Shown here: piece by piece, positions 25,126 through 35,550 of the stretch | Layout: each line of letters begins with the position of its first letter | How positions within the stretch are numbered: the first letter of the stretch is position 1 | DNA from: Pseudogulbenkiania sp. MAI-1 | Lineage (GTDB): Bacteria > Pseudomonadota > Gammaproteobacteria > Burkholderiales > Chromobacteriaceae | NCBI RefSeq assembly: GCF_000527175.1 | Contig: NZ_AZUR01000001.1 | Coordinates: forward strand, 841,011 to 905,010 | Direction: 5' to 3' | DNA: 64,000 nt | Notes under the pieces: model-generated | Database searches by the model: none | What the model saw: the letters and a program-made list of their open reading frames with translations, nothing else | Told to the model about the DNA's origin: nothing | Program-made: the position numbers and the translations under genes

Positions 25126-26399
25126 CAGCCCCCTCCGACCAATTCCTCATACTCTGCCAGCGGGCGCAGCAAAGCGCCGCCGTGTGGCGGGACCGGCTCG
25201 GATAGCGGCGGCACGACCCCAAGCAGATGGGCGCGGTCAATTTGCCGTCCGCGACTGCCGGCCAACTCGGCGTGATGCGCTACTTCCTGGCCGGCGTAAT
25301 GGACCGTCACCGTGCCTGCTCGTACAGCGACCGTGACCATCTCGCCGATCAGCCGCCAGGGCACGCTGTAGGCATTAGTATCGAGCTCGACACAGCCTTC
25401 GGCATTGACGCGACGGATCAGCTCCCGCACTTGCAGGAACGGCACTATGCCGGCAACAGGACGCAGATGCGGACGTTCGCCGTCGAACCGCTCCTTGGGC
25501 GCCATGCCGGTCGTCCCGTGGATGCGGGTATCGGCCACCTCCCGCTGCCAGCGGGTCAAGTGAGCCTCCAATGCGGCCCAGCTCTCGAATGTGTAACCGG
25601 CGATAGCATTCTTCTTCACATAGCCAACGCCGTTCTCGGTCTTGCCCTTGGTGCGCGCACGGAACGGCGCGCAGGCCTTCACGCGCACATCCCAATGCCG
25701 GCAGAACGCCTCGAAGCGGCTGTTGAAGCGGACCTGCCGGGTCTGCATGTCGTGCTCGACCACGAGGGCCTTGGCGTTATCGATCAGCAGAGTCTGCACC
25801 CGTCCACCGAAGTGCTCGAACGCCGCTTCGATACCGCCAAACCAAGCACTCTGCCGTTCGTGACGGAATGGGCAAACAAAGCCACGGCGCGAGTAGCCAA
25901 GCGTCGCCACGAACAGGTACACACGCACCAGTTCGCCACCGATCTGGATGCGCACTTGGCCGAAGTCGATCTGCATCTGCTCGCCAGGAGCAGTCTCGAA
26001 CCGGATCGTCGCTCGCCGGCTGGCTTCAAGCTCCTGCCGATATGGCCGGCAGGCGCGTTCAACGGTGCGCAGGCTGGTGGCAATACCGTGTTCCTTAGCC
26101 AGTAGCTGACGCACCACGTCGCAGTTGCCCTTGTGCGTTAGAAACTGCTCACGTAGCCAGGCCTCGTGCCCGGTGAGCACGCCGCTGCGTTGCGGCTGCT
26201 GGTATGGCACCGGGCCGCCGGCACGCAAATAGTGCCGCACGGTATTTCGGGCGATTCCCAGCGTCTTGGCAATCCGCTTCGCCCCCCAGCCGGATTGCCC
26301 CAGTCGAACGATTGCCGTTACTGCTTCCGGCTCCAACATCTCCCGTACTCCACAAACCTCACGGGGTACAGGATGACTCGCTGAATACTGCGTTTCCAA
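25122..26399 (-). CDS. istA: IS21 transposase IstA
   Basis: A 425-aa DDE transposase. An N-terminal HTH (about 20-60, WGAKRIAKTLGIARNTVRHYL) precedes the rve catalytic core. The acidic residues are visible in MQIDFGQ, LLIDNAKAL and KGKTENGVGYVK. The TTG start at 26399 is chosen because AAGGAGG lies six bases upstream; the next in-frame ATG, at 26339, lacks such a site. The C-terminal region (about 320-425) is the Mu-type beta barrel and tail. The protein appears functional. Confidence 0.93.
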   Translation of the reverse strand: METQYSASHPVPREVCGVREMLEPEAVTAIVRLGQSGWGAKRIAKTLGIARNTVRHYLRAGGPVPYQQPQRSGVLTGHEAWLREQFLTHKGNCDVVRQLLAKEHGIATSLRTVERACRPYRQELEASRRATIRFETAPGEQMQIDFGQVRIQIGGELVRVYLFVATLGYSRRGFVCPFRHERQSAWFGGIEAAFEHFGGRVQTLLIDNAKALVVEHDMQTRQVRFNSRFEAFCRHWDVRVKACAPFRARTKGKTENGVGYVKKNAIAGYTFESWAALEAHLTRWQREVADTRIHGTTGMAPKERFDGERPHLRPVAGIVPFLQVRELIRRVNAEGCVELDTNAYSVPWRLIGEMVTVAVRAGTVTVHYAGQEVAHHAELAGSRGRQIDRAHLLGVVPPLSEPVPPHGGALLRPLAEYEELVGGGW

Positions 26400-26472
26400 C
26401 GACTGCCTCCTTGCAAACAAGGGGGTCAGTTCTTCGTGTCGCTAGGGGGTCAATTTACGATGTCGCCTGACA

Positions 26473-26654
26473 ACAACGAACGGAAGGGCTGTCGGACGGC
26501 GGCAATTCGAAGCTCGCTGGCCGCCACAAAACTCAATGATCGGAATCTGGCCGTCTGGCTCAAAGAGACCAACGCTCTGCTTCCTGCTTGGCCGAGTCGC
26601 CTCATCGACAAACAGTTACCGCTCCAATTTCTGAATAACGGCCGGGCCGTGTAA
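26473..26654 (+). pseudogene. IS66-family transposase remnant, downstream piece
   Basis: After the target duplication the frame continues with ERKGCRTAAIRSSLAATKLN and then KETNALLPAWPSRLIDKQLP, ending at a TAA-type stop near 26654. This is the C-terminal tail of IS66 TnpC (AAIxYSLIxTAKLN ... HPxxRIDELLP). Removing the IS21 element and one ACAAC copy restores a continuous frame with 24214-24276. The remainder of the transposase is missing, so the gene was already broken. Confidence 0.75.
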
Positions 26655-26696
26655 GTAGGAGGAGGGACCGGGCGCTTAATAAATTTCCAGCCGGAC

Positions 26697-26724
26697 GGAA
26701 TAATCGGCAGCGGGGTTGCGTATA
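26697..26724 (+). promoter_or_regulatory. Candidate ECF-sigma promoter (GGAATAAT-N14-CGTATA)
   Basis: GGAATAAT at 26697-26704 and CGTATA at 26719-26724 are spaced like the -35 and -10 elements of ECF promoters. They lie about 60 bp before the first gene of an operon that encodes its own ECF sigma factor. This is pattern recognition only; no transcript data are available. Confidence 0.4.
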
Positions 26725-26785
26725 CCGGATGACAGGGCTGGAAACCGTCCACCGTGTCCAACCACAAATTTATAAGGAGCCCCAT

Positions 26786-27160
26786 ATGAGCCGCCTCTAC
26801 GCCCTGCCTGGGTTGTGTGCCCTGTTACTTGCCACTCAGACTTTGGCCGGGCAGCCGCCTGCTGCCTTTCACAACGGCGTGCTGGCCGATTCAACCGGCA
26901 TGACCCTGTATGTGTTTAACAAAGACGTTTCCGCCGACGGCCGGAGCGTCTGCAATGGCCAGTGCGCCGCGCTATGGCCGCCGTTGGCTGCTGCTGAGCA
27001 GGATAAGGCGTACGACGACTTCAGCATCATCACCCGCGATGACGGTTCCAAACAATGGGCTTGGCGCGGCAAGCCACTCTACCGCTTCGCTCAGGACCAG
27101 GCGCCGGGCGAACAGAAGGGCGAGGGGGTCAAGCAACTGTGGTCCGTGGTTAAGCCCTAG
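26786..27160 (+). CDS. Secreted COG4315-family protein with two Yx(F/W/Y)xxD motifs
   Basis: A 124-aa protein with a Sec signal peptide of about 22 residues and no lipobox cysteine. The mature part has the family repeats LYVFNKD and LYRFAQD, plus the CNGQCAALWPPL segment with two cysteines. COG4315 proteins are secreted, of unknown function, and are often found beside ECF sigma factors. The start at 26786 follows AAGGAG. A YVTN propeller and an ECF/anti-sigma pair follow, making a likely four-gene operon for an envelope or redox response. Confidence 0.85.
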   Translation: MSRLYALPGLCALLLATQTLAGQPPAAFHNGVLADSTGMTLYVFNKDVSADGRSVCNGQCAALWPPLAAAEQDKAYDDFSIITRDDGSKQWAWRGKPLYRFAQDQAPGEQKGEGVKQLWSVVKP

Positions 27161-27195
27161 GGCGGCCTCGTTTCGACAAGCCAAGGAGTCAAACG

Positions 27196-28173
27196 ATGAA
27201 ATGCCAGAACCTATGGGCTACGGCCCTGGTGTGCTGCACCTGGAATGCGGCGGCGGCACCACTGCCTTTCGACGGAGATATCCGCAACAACACTCTGGCT
27301 GTTAGTCCGGACGAGCGTATGGCGGTGGTTGGTAACAGCCAGACCGACCATCTGCTCGTCTACGACCTGCAGAGCGGTGTGCTCAAGGCCTCGCTGCTAG
27401 GCTTCGTCACCCCGCGTAACATCGTGTTCTCGCCCAATGGTGTGCATTTTTATGTGACCGATAGTAGCAAGGGCGTGCTGGAGCGCTGGAGTGCCCAGGC
27501 TCTGCGGCGCGAGGATAGCCTGGCGCTCGGGCCTGGCGCATTCGGCAGCGCGATCGACCGCCAGGGCCGCCGGCTGTACGTCAACAATCAGGCCAGTAGC
27601 ACCGTCACCGTGGTCGATGTACCCGGCTGGCGGGCGGAGAAAATCATCACCGGTTTTGCCGGCCCCCGGCAGGGGGTTAAGCTGTCGCCGGATGACGACA
27701 CGCTGTATGTCACTAACTTCCGTAATGACCTCCTGAGCCTGGTCGACACCGCCACCCTGTCGTTACGGGGCGAGATCGGCGGCTTCGACAAGATTCGCGC
27801 CATTTCTGTCAGTGCGGACGGCAAGCGTCTGTTCGCCGCCAACAGCGGCAGCGACACCTTGGCTGAGGTGGATACCGTCTCCCGGCGGATAGTGGCGACG
27901 GTCAGGGTTGGGCGGGATCCTTATGGGGCGGCCTTGCGCCCCGACGGTAAGGCCCTGTATGCCGGCAATTTGAAGAGCAATTCCTTGACTGAGGTGACGC
28001 TGCCGGATTTCAAGTCTGTGGCCGAGATCGGAGGCTTTCGTGGTCCACGGCAGGCAATCAGTTTCAGTCGTGACAGCAGACGGGCTTGGGTGCTCAACGA
28101 GGATCTGAGCTTGGCTGAAGTAGAGCTGGTGTCACGCAAGATTGTGCGGGAGCTCAAGCCATCGGCCAGTTGA
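27196..28173 (+). CDS. Exported YVTN-type beta-propeller protein
   Basis: A 325-aa protein with an N-terminal signal (about 1-20). The repeats carry the YVTN-like pattern: LAVSPDERMAVVGNSQTDHL, LSPDDDTLYVTNFRNDLLSL, VSADGKRLFAANSGSDTLAE, LRPDGKALYAGNLKSNSLTE. Six or seven blades can be counted. Such propellers often act in the periplasm as binding scaffolds. No catalytic residues are evident. It ends exactly at the overlap with the sigma-factor start and lies 35 bp after the COG4315 gene. Confidence 0.85.
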   Translation: MKCQNLWATALVCCTWNAAAAPLPFDGDIRNNTLAVSPDERMAVVGNSQTDHLLVYDLQSGVLKASLLGFVTPRNIVFSPNGVHFYVTDSSKGVLERWSAQALRREDSLALGPGAFGSAIDRQGRRLYVNNQASSTVTVVDVPGWRAEKIITGFAGPRQGVKLSPDDDTLYVTNFRNDLLSLVDTATLSLRGEIGGFDKIRAISVSADGKRLFAANSGSDTLAEVDTVSRRIVATVRVGRDPYGAALRPDGKALYAGNLKSNSLTEVTLPDFKSVAEIGGFRGPRQAISFSRDSRRAWVLNEDLSLAEVELVSRKIVRELKPSAS

Positions 28174-28676
28174 GTCAGGAGGGCCAATTCCACCGGCTGC
28201 TGCTAGACAACCTGTCCCGACTACGTCGCTACGCGCGCGTGCTGGTGTTTGATGCCAGTTGTGCCGACGACCTGGTTCAGGACACGCTGGAGTTGGCGTG
28301 GCGCAGTTGGCGGCAATGGCAGCCAGGGACGGATGTCCGACCCTGGCTGTTTAGCATCATGCACAACCGCCATGTCGATGGGCAGCGACGTGCAGCCCGC
28401 GGCGTGGCACTGCCCGACGATGCCTTGGCCGAGCTGGCGGTGCCGCCGGCCCATGAGCGAGTACTCCTTATGCGGGATTTGGCCAATGCCCTTGCCCAAT
28501 TGCCGGCCGAGCAGCGTGAGGTGCTGCTTCTGGTGGTGGTGGAGGAGATGCGCTATCAAGACGCGGCTCAGGCGCTGGGCATTCCCGTGGGAACGGTGAT
28601 GTCCCGTCTGAACCGGGGGCGCGAGCGGTTGCGCCAGTTGATGGATGGGCGAGGAGACATGGAAGGATATGACTGA
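28170..28676 (+). CDS. ECF RNA polymerase sigma factor
   Basis: A 168-aa sigma-70 family protein with region 2 (about 20-85, ADDLVQDTLELAWRSWRQW) and region 4 (about 110-160, LPAEQREVLLLVVVEEMRYQDAAQALG). The start is a TTG at 28170 overlapping the TGA of the previous gene; no strong ribosome site exists, so expression may depend on coupling. The anti-sigma gene overlaps its end. A matching promoter-like motif stands before the operon, which suggests autoregulation. Confidence 0.9.
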   Translation: MSQEGQFHRLLLDNLSRLRRYARVLVFDASCADDLVQDTLELAWRSWRQWQPGTDVRPWLFSIMHNRHVDGQRRAARGVALPDDALAELAVPPAHERVLLMRDLANALAQLPAEQREVLLLVVVEEMRYQDAAQALGIPVGTVMSRLNRGRERLRQLMDGRGDMEGYD

Positions 28677-29469
28677 ACCGAGTGAACAGATGCTGCAAGC
28701 CTATCTGGACGGTGAGCTACCGGTACACCAGATCGCGTGGGTAGAGGCATGGGTCGCGGCACATCCGGCGGTCGCGGGGCGGTTGGCGAGGTTACGGCGG
28801 CAGGATGAAGCACTGCGGCAGCTGTTGCGCTTGCCGGAATCCGAGCCGATGCCACTGGGGCTGTTGGATGCGGCGAAGCCACCCGGTCGACGAGACCGGC
28901 ACGCTTGGCTGCGCCAGGCCATGGCCGCCAGTCTGGTGTTTGCGCTGGGAGTGGGCGGTGGCTGGTACGGGCAGTCCTACCTGCGACAAGCGGTGCAGGT
29001 GCCGGACGGTGCTTATGTCGCCGACAACCTGCCGAGGCAAGCCGCTATGGCTCACGTGGTCTACAGCCCCGACATCCGGCGGCCGGTGGAGATAGGGGCA
29101 GAGCAGGAGGGGCAGCTGGTGGCCTGGCTATCCCGGCGCATGCATAGCCGGATCGAGCCGCCCAAGCTGGCGGCGGCGGGTTATGAACTGATTGGTGGCC
29201 GGCTGCTGCCGGGTAGTCAGGGGCCGGTTGCGCAGTTCATGTACCACGACGTGGCCGGCCAGCGGATGACGCTGTACGTGGCGACGGAGACGCGGCCCCG
29301 TGCGGACGAGGGCTTCCGCTTCACCAGCCAGGGTCCAGTGAATGTCTATTACTGGTGGGGCAACGGTTTCGGCTACGCTCTGTCCGCCGGCATGCCGCGC
29401 GACAAGCTTTTGGCGTTGGCGGAACGGGTGCATCTTCAACTGAAAGAGGGGTGCGGCGGGCGCTGCTAG
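28669..29469 (+). CDS. Membrane anti-sigma factor
   Basis: A 266-aa protein. The cytoplasmic N-terminus (about 1-75) has the anti-sigma pattern MLQAYLDGELP...VEAWVAAHPAVAGRLARL, without a zinc HxxxCxxC motif. One membrane helix lies near residues 85-105 (AMAASLVFALGVGGGWYG). The periplasmic domain of about 150 residues is the likely signal sensor. The ATG overlaps the sigma-factor stop by 8 bp. It should hold the ECF sigma inactive at the membrane until a periplasmic signal arrives. Confidence 0.85.
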   Translation: MTEPSEQMLQAYLDGELPVHQIAWVEAWVAAHPAVAGRLARLRRQDEALRQLLRLPESEPMPLGLLDAAKPPGRRDRHAWLRQAMAASLVFALGVGGGWYGQSYLRQAVQVPDGAYVADNLPRQAAMAHVVYSPDIRRPVEIGAEQEGQLVAWLSRRMHSRIEPPKLAAAGYELIGGRLLPGSQGPVAQFMYHDVAGQRMTLYVATETRPRADEGFRFTSQGPVNVYYWWGNGFGYALSAGMPRDKLLALAERVHLQLKEGCGGRC

Positions 29470-29564
29470 AGGCTGCCCGTGACCGGAATACGCGCCATCT
29501 TCTCCGCCGCCGACAGCTTGCTGCCGATTGGGGGCGTCATGCGACTAACGGGGGGCTCGTTCAT
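29466..29564 (-). pseudogene. Possible lipA 5' fragment
   Basis: An ATG directly after the gcvT-like remnant opens a 32-codon frame containing GSKLSAAEKMARIPV, then stops. The pattern resembles the N-terminal segment before the iron-sulphur motifs in lipoyl synthases. Lipoyl synthase would suit a glycine-cleavage operon. The fragment is short and the match is weak. Confidence 0.3.
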
Positions 29565-29567
29565 CGC

Positions 29568-29702
29568 TCAGCCCCGGTAGTAGCGTTGCGGCACGAACGG
29601 CGTTTTGGCAACTTCGATCGCCACCGGCCTTCCGCCCGAGGGCGTCAGGTTGAAGTCGGAAGGGGAACCAGGCGGCACATTGCGCACCGCCTGACCGGTT
29701 CG
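29568..29702 (-). pseudogene. Possible gcvT 3' remnant
   Basis: Just downstream of gcvP, an open frame ends with RPVAIEVAKTPFVPQRYYRG and a stop. The C-termini of many GcvT aminomethyltransferases end in a similar PFVPxxYY/H sequence, and gcvT commonly follows gcvP or gcvH. Only about 45 codons remain, with no start. It suggests that the operon once continued into gcvT and lipA and was truncated. An intact gcvT is not present in this window. Confidence 0.45.
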
Positions 29703-29716
29703 TCAGCCCGGGCCGC

Positions 29717-32593
<2,877 letters not shown>

Positions 32594-32610
32594 GGCAGTC
32601 CTCCTGGCAG

Positions 32611-32991
32611 TCAGCTCAAGTCGCCCAGCAGTTGCCGGTAGCCGGTCTCGTCGAGCAGACCATCCAGTGCCGAAGCATCGTCAAGCTTGATGCGGAAGAT
32701 CCAACCATCGGTCTGCGGCGCGTGGTTGATGAGCGACGGCTCGGTTTGCAGTGCTGGGTTGACTTCAAGCACGCTGCCGGCGAGCGGCATTGTGATCTCA
32801 CCGGCGGCCTTGACCGATTCGATGGTGGCCGCTTCGCTGTCGGCGGCGAACTCGTCGCCCACGTTTGGCAGCTGCACGAAGACGATGTCACCCAGCTGTT
32901 GTTGGGCGAAGTCGGTGATGCCGACAGTGACGCTGCCGTCGCGCTCGAGGCGCAACCATTCGTGGGATTCGGTGAATCTGACTTGGCTCAT
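32611..32991 (-). CDS. gcvH: Glycine cleavage system H protein
   Basis: A 126-aa lipoyl-carrier protein. The lipoylation segment IESVKAAGEI places the lipoyl lysine at K61. The N-terminal VRFTESHEWLR and the C-terminal LLDETGYRQLL are typical. It shuttles the aminomethyl group between GcvP and GcvT. The start at 32991 is the conserved one; an upstream in-frame ATG would add 20 residues in the leader. It is the first gene behind the riboswitch. Confidence 0.95.
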   Translation of the reverse strand: MSQVRFTESHEWLRLERDGSVTVGITDFAQQQLGDIVFVQLPNVGDEFAADSEAATIESVKAAGEITMPLAGSVLEVNPALQTEPSLINHAPQTDGWIFRIKLDDASALDGLLDETGYRQLLGDLS

Positions 32992-33118
32992 GTATCTCTC
33001 CTGACTCGGTTCGTATGCGGATAAGGCCGACATAACGGTCAGGACAAACACAGCAAGCAGGAGGAATGCAAAGGCTTCCGAGCTAGGGCGCTGGCCTGAA
33101 CCTGAAACGTCAGCTGCG

Positions 33119-33314
33119 CCCCCTCTGTCCCTTTGCCTGAGAGATTATGGTGGCTCACACAGGCAAGCCACCTTCCTTCGGCGAGGCCGTCGCCCGCTCA
33201 CGGTGCGATGCCTTCTCTCCAGAGAGCCCGTCCAAGCAGCAGTCCTTTTGCCTGAGAGTTTCTGGGGCGATACCCCTTCGGCGCCGCCATGACCAGGCGG
33301 TCTCTCCTGCTAGC
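33119..33314 (-). ncRNA. Tandem glycine riboswitch in the gcvH-gcvP leader
   Basis: Read on the minus strand, the leader has two aptamers in series. Each starts with a GGAGAGA-like strand, continues through a GCCGAAGG(A/G) core and closes with CTCTCAGGCAAA followed by a GGAC stretch. Aptamer 1 spans about 33314-33237 and aptamer 2 about 33232-33119, with a short linker. Tandem glycine riboswitches usually turn on gcv genes when glycine is high. The gap of about 130 bases to the gcvH start leaves room for an expression platform. Confidence 0.93.
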
Positions 33315-33331
33315 TTGCTAAGGCTTTTTTC

Positions 33332-33361
33332 AAACTACTGGGCCTGCTCGTCGGCTGTCAA
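33332..33361 (-). promoter_or_regulatory. Candidate sigma-70 promoter for the gcv leader
   Basis: On the minus strand a perfect -35 TTGACA (33361-33356) is followed after 18 bases by a weak -10 TAGTTT (33337-33332). Transcription would begin just before the riboswitch. Confidence 0.45.
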
Positions 33362-33419
33362 GCCGAAAAAAATCTCCCCCCTGGGCCCCGGCAGGGACGG
33401 GCGCTCTGCCGGAATTTTC

Positions 33420-34340
33420 CTATCCCTGCTCGATGACGGCGGGTGGACAGCTAGCCAGCAGTTCGTCGATGAACACCCGCAGCACCGCCGGTTGCGAGGC
33501 GCCGCGCCGCGTGATGGCGGTAAAAGGCCACCGGGAGCTGAAGCGGGCGGGATCGATCTGGCGCATCTCGCCGCTCTTGACCCAGCGGGCGGCGTAGTGG
33601 ACCGGCAAAAACCCGACGTAGGCCCCGGACAGGATGAGGATGGCCTGGGCTTCGACGTTGTCGACGGTGGCGGTGGCCTTGCTGACCCGGAGCAACTGCA
33701 GGTCGCGCTGCTGCAGATAGCCTCGGGCCACGATGTGGCTCTCCCCGATGCGCCGGAACAGCTCGTCCTCGCTGGGCGGCTGCTCGTACAGCGGGCTGTA
33801 ACGGCCGCAATACAGGCCATCGGGTTCATCGTAGAGCGGCATGTAGGCGAGGCCGGGAACCCGTAGCGGAAAATGCCCGATGGCGATGTGCAGGCGCCCG
33901 TCGAGCACGCGCGCCTCCAGCTCGGCCGGGGTGCCGATGTAGACGTCGAGCTGCACGTCGTGACCGCGCGACACGAACTGCCGCAAGGTCTTGGGCAGGG
34001 GCGACTCTGCGTCGGTGATGGTGTTGTCGATGATGCCCAGGTAGAGCCGTCCGGAGATGCGCTGCTTCAGCGCATTGGTGTCCATGCAGAACGACTCCAC
34101 CGCCAACAGCAGCCGCTGTGCGGCCTCGTAGGTGGCGACACCGTGCTCCGTCAGGCGAAAGCCGCCGCGGCCCCGCTCGCACAGCGTCACCCCAAGGCGG
34201 GTTTCGAGATTGTTCATCTGTTCGCTGATGGTCGACTGGCTGCTGTTCAAGGCCGCCTGCGCGGCGGAAAAGCCGCCGCATTTGACGATGGTCATGAAGA
34301 CCCTGAGCAGTTTCAGGTCGACGTCCTGGAGCTGGTTCAC
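33420..34340 (-). CDS. LysR-family regulator of the guanidino operon
   Basis: A 306-aa LysR protein. The HTH (about 5-65) reads LKLLRVFMTIVKCGGFSAAQ...SQSTISEQMNNLETRLG. The ligand-binding domain fills the rest. It is divergent from a ureohydrolase operon, as GbuR is from gbuA in Pseudomonas. Two palindromes lie in the intergenic region. I chose GTG 34340 (MNQLQDVDLKLL) as the start; an in-frame GTG at 34364 is possible. The inducer could be 4-guanidinobutyrate or a related compound, which is an inference from the neighbours. Confidence 0.88.
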   Translation of the reverse strand: MNQLQDVDLKLLRVFMTIVKCGGFSAAQAALNSSQSTISEQMNNLETRLGVTLCERGRGGFRLTEHGVATYEAAQRLLLAVESFCMDTNALKQRISGRLYLGIIDNTITDAESPLPKTLRQFVSRGHDVQLDVYIGTPAELEARVLDGRLHIAIGHFPLRVPGLAYMPLYDEPDGLYCGRYSPLYEQPPSEDELFRRIGESHIVARGYLQQRDLQLLRVSKATATVDNVEAQAILILSGAYVGFLPVHYAARWVKSGEMRQIDPARFSSRWPFTAITRRGASQPAVLRVFIDELLASCPPAVIEQG

Positions 34341-34364
34341 CGCTTTTTTCCCCCCGAGAATCAC

Positions 34365-34379
34365 ATCGGAAATTCCGAT
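34365..34379. promoter_or_regulatory. LysR box ATCGGAAATTCCGAT
   Basis: A perfect 15-bp palindrome containing the LysR-type T-N11-A core, 25 bp upstream of the LysR start and in the divergent promoter region with the ureohydrolase gene. Confidence 0.6.
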
Positions 34380-34382
34380 TTG

Positions 34383-34395
34383 AAGATCTGATCTT
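34383..34395. promoter_or_regulatory. Second palindrome AAGATCTGATCTT
   Basis: A 13-bp perfect inverted repeat three bases after the LysR box. It could be the activation half-site of the same regulator. It lies about 100 bp before the ureohydrolase start. Confidence 0.45.
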
Positions 34396-34494
34396 TCTTA
34401 TTTTTTCGGCCCGCTTCTTTCCCCATAGTCACTCAAAAGGCAGGGCGTACTCAAGCCCGGCCTTCACTGTCACAGACCATGTGGAGACGTTGAA

Positions 34495-35475
34495 ATGCAG
34501 AATAACGGGTATGAAACGGGCCGTCTGAATTTGCCGTTCGTGGGCCATTGCACCTTCGCCAAATCGGCGGTTTGTCTCGACTGGGACCGCATCGACGCCG
34601 ACGTGGCGATCCTCGGTGCTCCCAACGACATGGGCACGCAGTGGCGCTCGGGCGCCCGCTTCGGTCCGCGCGGCATCCGCGAAGCATCGACGCTGTTTTC
34701 GTTCGGCCACGCCGGCGCCTACGACCACGAAGACGACGTGATGTACCTCACCCAGGAGGACGTGCGCATGGTGGACGTGGGCGATGCTGACATCGTCCAT
34801 ACCGACATGGCCAGCAGCAACGCCAACATCGAGTTCGCGGTGCGCAAGATTCTCGAATCGGGCGCGATGCCGGTGGTGCTGGGCGGCGACCACTCGATCC
34901 ACGCCCCGGTGATCAAGGCCTACGAAGGCCGCGGGCCGATCCACATCATTCATTTCGACGCCCACCTCGACTTCGTCGACGAGCGCCACGGCGTGCGCTA
35001 TGGCCACGGCAACCCGCTGCGCCGCGCCTCCGAGATGGATCACATCGCCGGCATGACCCAGCTGGGCATCCGCAACGTGTCGTCGTCGAATCGTGCCGAC
35101 TACGACGCGGCACGCGCGGCCGGCTCCCACATCCTGTCGGTACGCGACGTGCGCCGCCTCGGCACCGAGGGCGTGCTGGCGCAGATTCCGGAGAGCGCAG
35201 CCTACTACATCACCATCGATATCGACGGCTTCGATCCGTCCATCGCGCCGGGCACCGGCACGCCCAGCCACGGCGGCTTCCAGTACTACGAGGTGCTGGA
35301 AATCATCCAGGCGCTCGCCAAGCGCAGCCAGGGCCGCATCGTCGGCATGGACCTGGTCGAGGTGGCGCCGGCCTACGATCCGGCCGGACTGACCTCGATC
35401 CTGGCGGCGCAGCTGCTGTTGAACAGCATCGGCTTCATCTTCCACGAACGCACCCAGGCCAAGGCGCGACGTTGA
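34495..35475 (+). CDS. Ureohydrolase, probable guanidinobutyrase/agmatinase
   Basis: A 326-aa binuclear manganese hydrolase of the arginase family. The metal-binding motifs GGDHSI, HFDAHLDF and DIDGFDPSIAPGTGTP are all intact. Such enzymes release urea from agmatine, 4-guanidinobutyrate or 3-guanidinopropionate. The context favours 4-guanidinobutyrate: a divergent LysR, a downstream aldehyde dehydrogenase, a small protein and an NCS1 permease recall the gbu region of Pseudomonas. The substrate is not proven, since these specificities are hard to separate by motif. Confidence 0.85.
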   Translation: MQNNGYETGRLNLPFVGHCTFAKSAVCLDWDRIDADVAILGAPNDMGTQWRSGARFGPRGIREASTLFSFGHAGAYDHEDDVMYLTQEDVRMVDVGDADIVHTDMASSNANIEFAVRKILESGAMPVVLGGDHSIHAPVIKAYEGRGPIHIIHFDAHLDFVDERHGVRYGHGNPLRRASEMDHIAGMTQLGIRNVSSSNRADYDAARAAGSHILSVRDVRRLGTEGVLAQIPESAAYYITIDIDGFDPSIAPGTGTPSHGGFQYYEVLEIIQALAKRSQGRIVGMDLVEVAPAYDPAGLTSILAAQLLLNSIGFIFHERTQAKARR

Positions 35476-35550
35476 TCCCACCAGCGCCAGAGCCCCATTC
35501 AGACCAAGCCCGACACCACGATGCGGGCGGAGAAACTCAGGAGAAACCTC

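Larger units (their letters stand above)
24277..26472 (-). mobile_element. IS21-family insertion sequence, complete (2196 bp)
   Basis: The element begins TGTCAAGCGACA and ends with the reverse complement of TGTCAGGCGACA, so it runs TGT to ACA as IS21 elements do. Each end also carries internal repeats that include TTGACCCC (24297-24304 and 26449-26456 region). A 5-bp direct repeat ACAAC flanks it (24272-24276 and 26473-26477), the expected target duplication. Both genes, istA and istB, are intact and on the minus strand. It interrupts an IS66 transposase fragment. The intact ends, genes and duplication suggest a fairly recent insertion. Confidence 0.93.
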
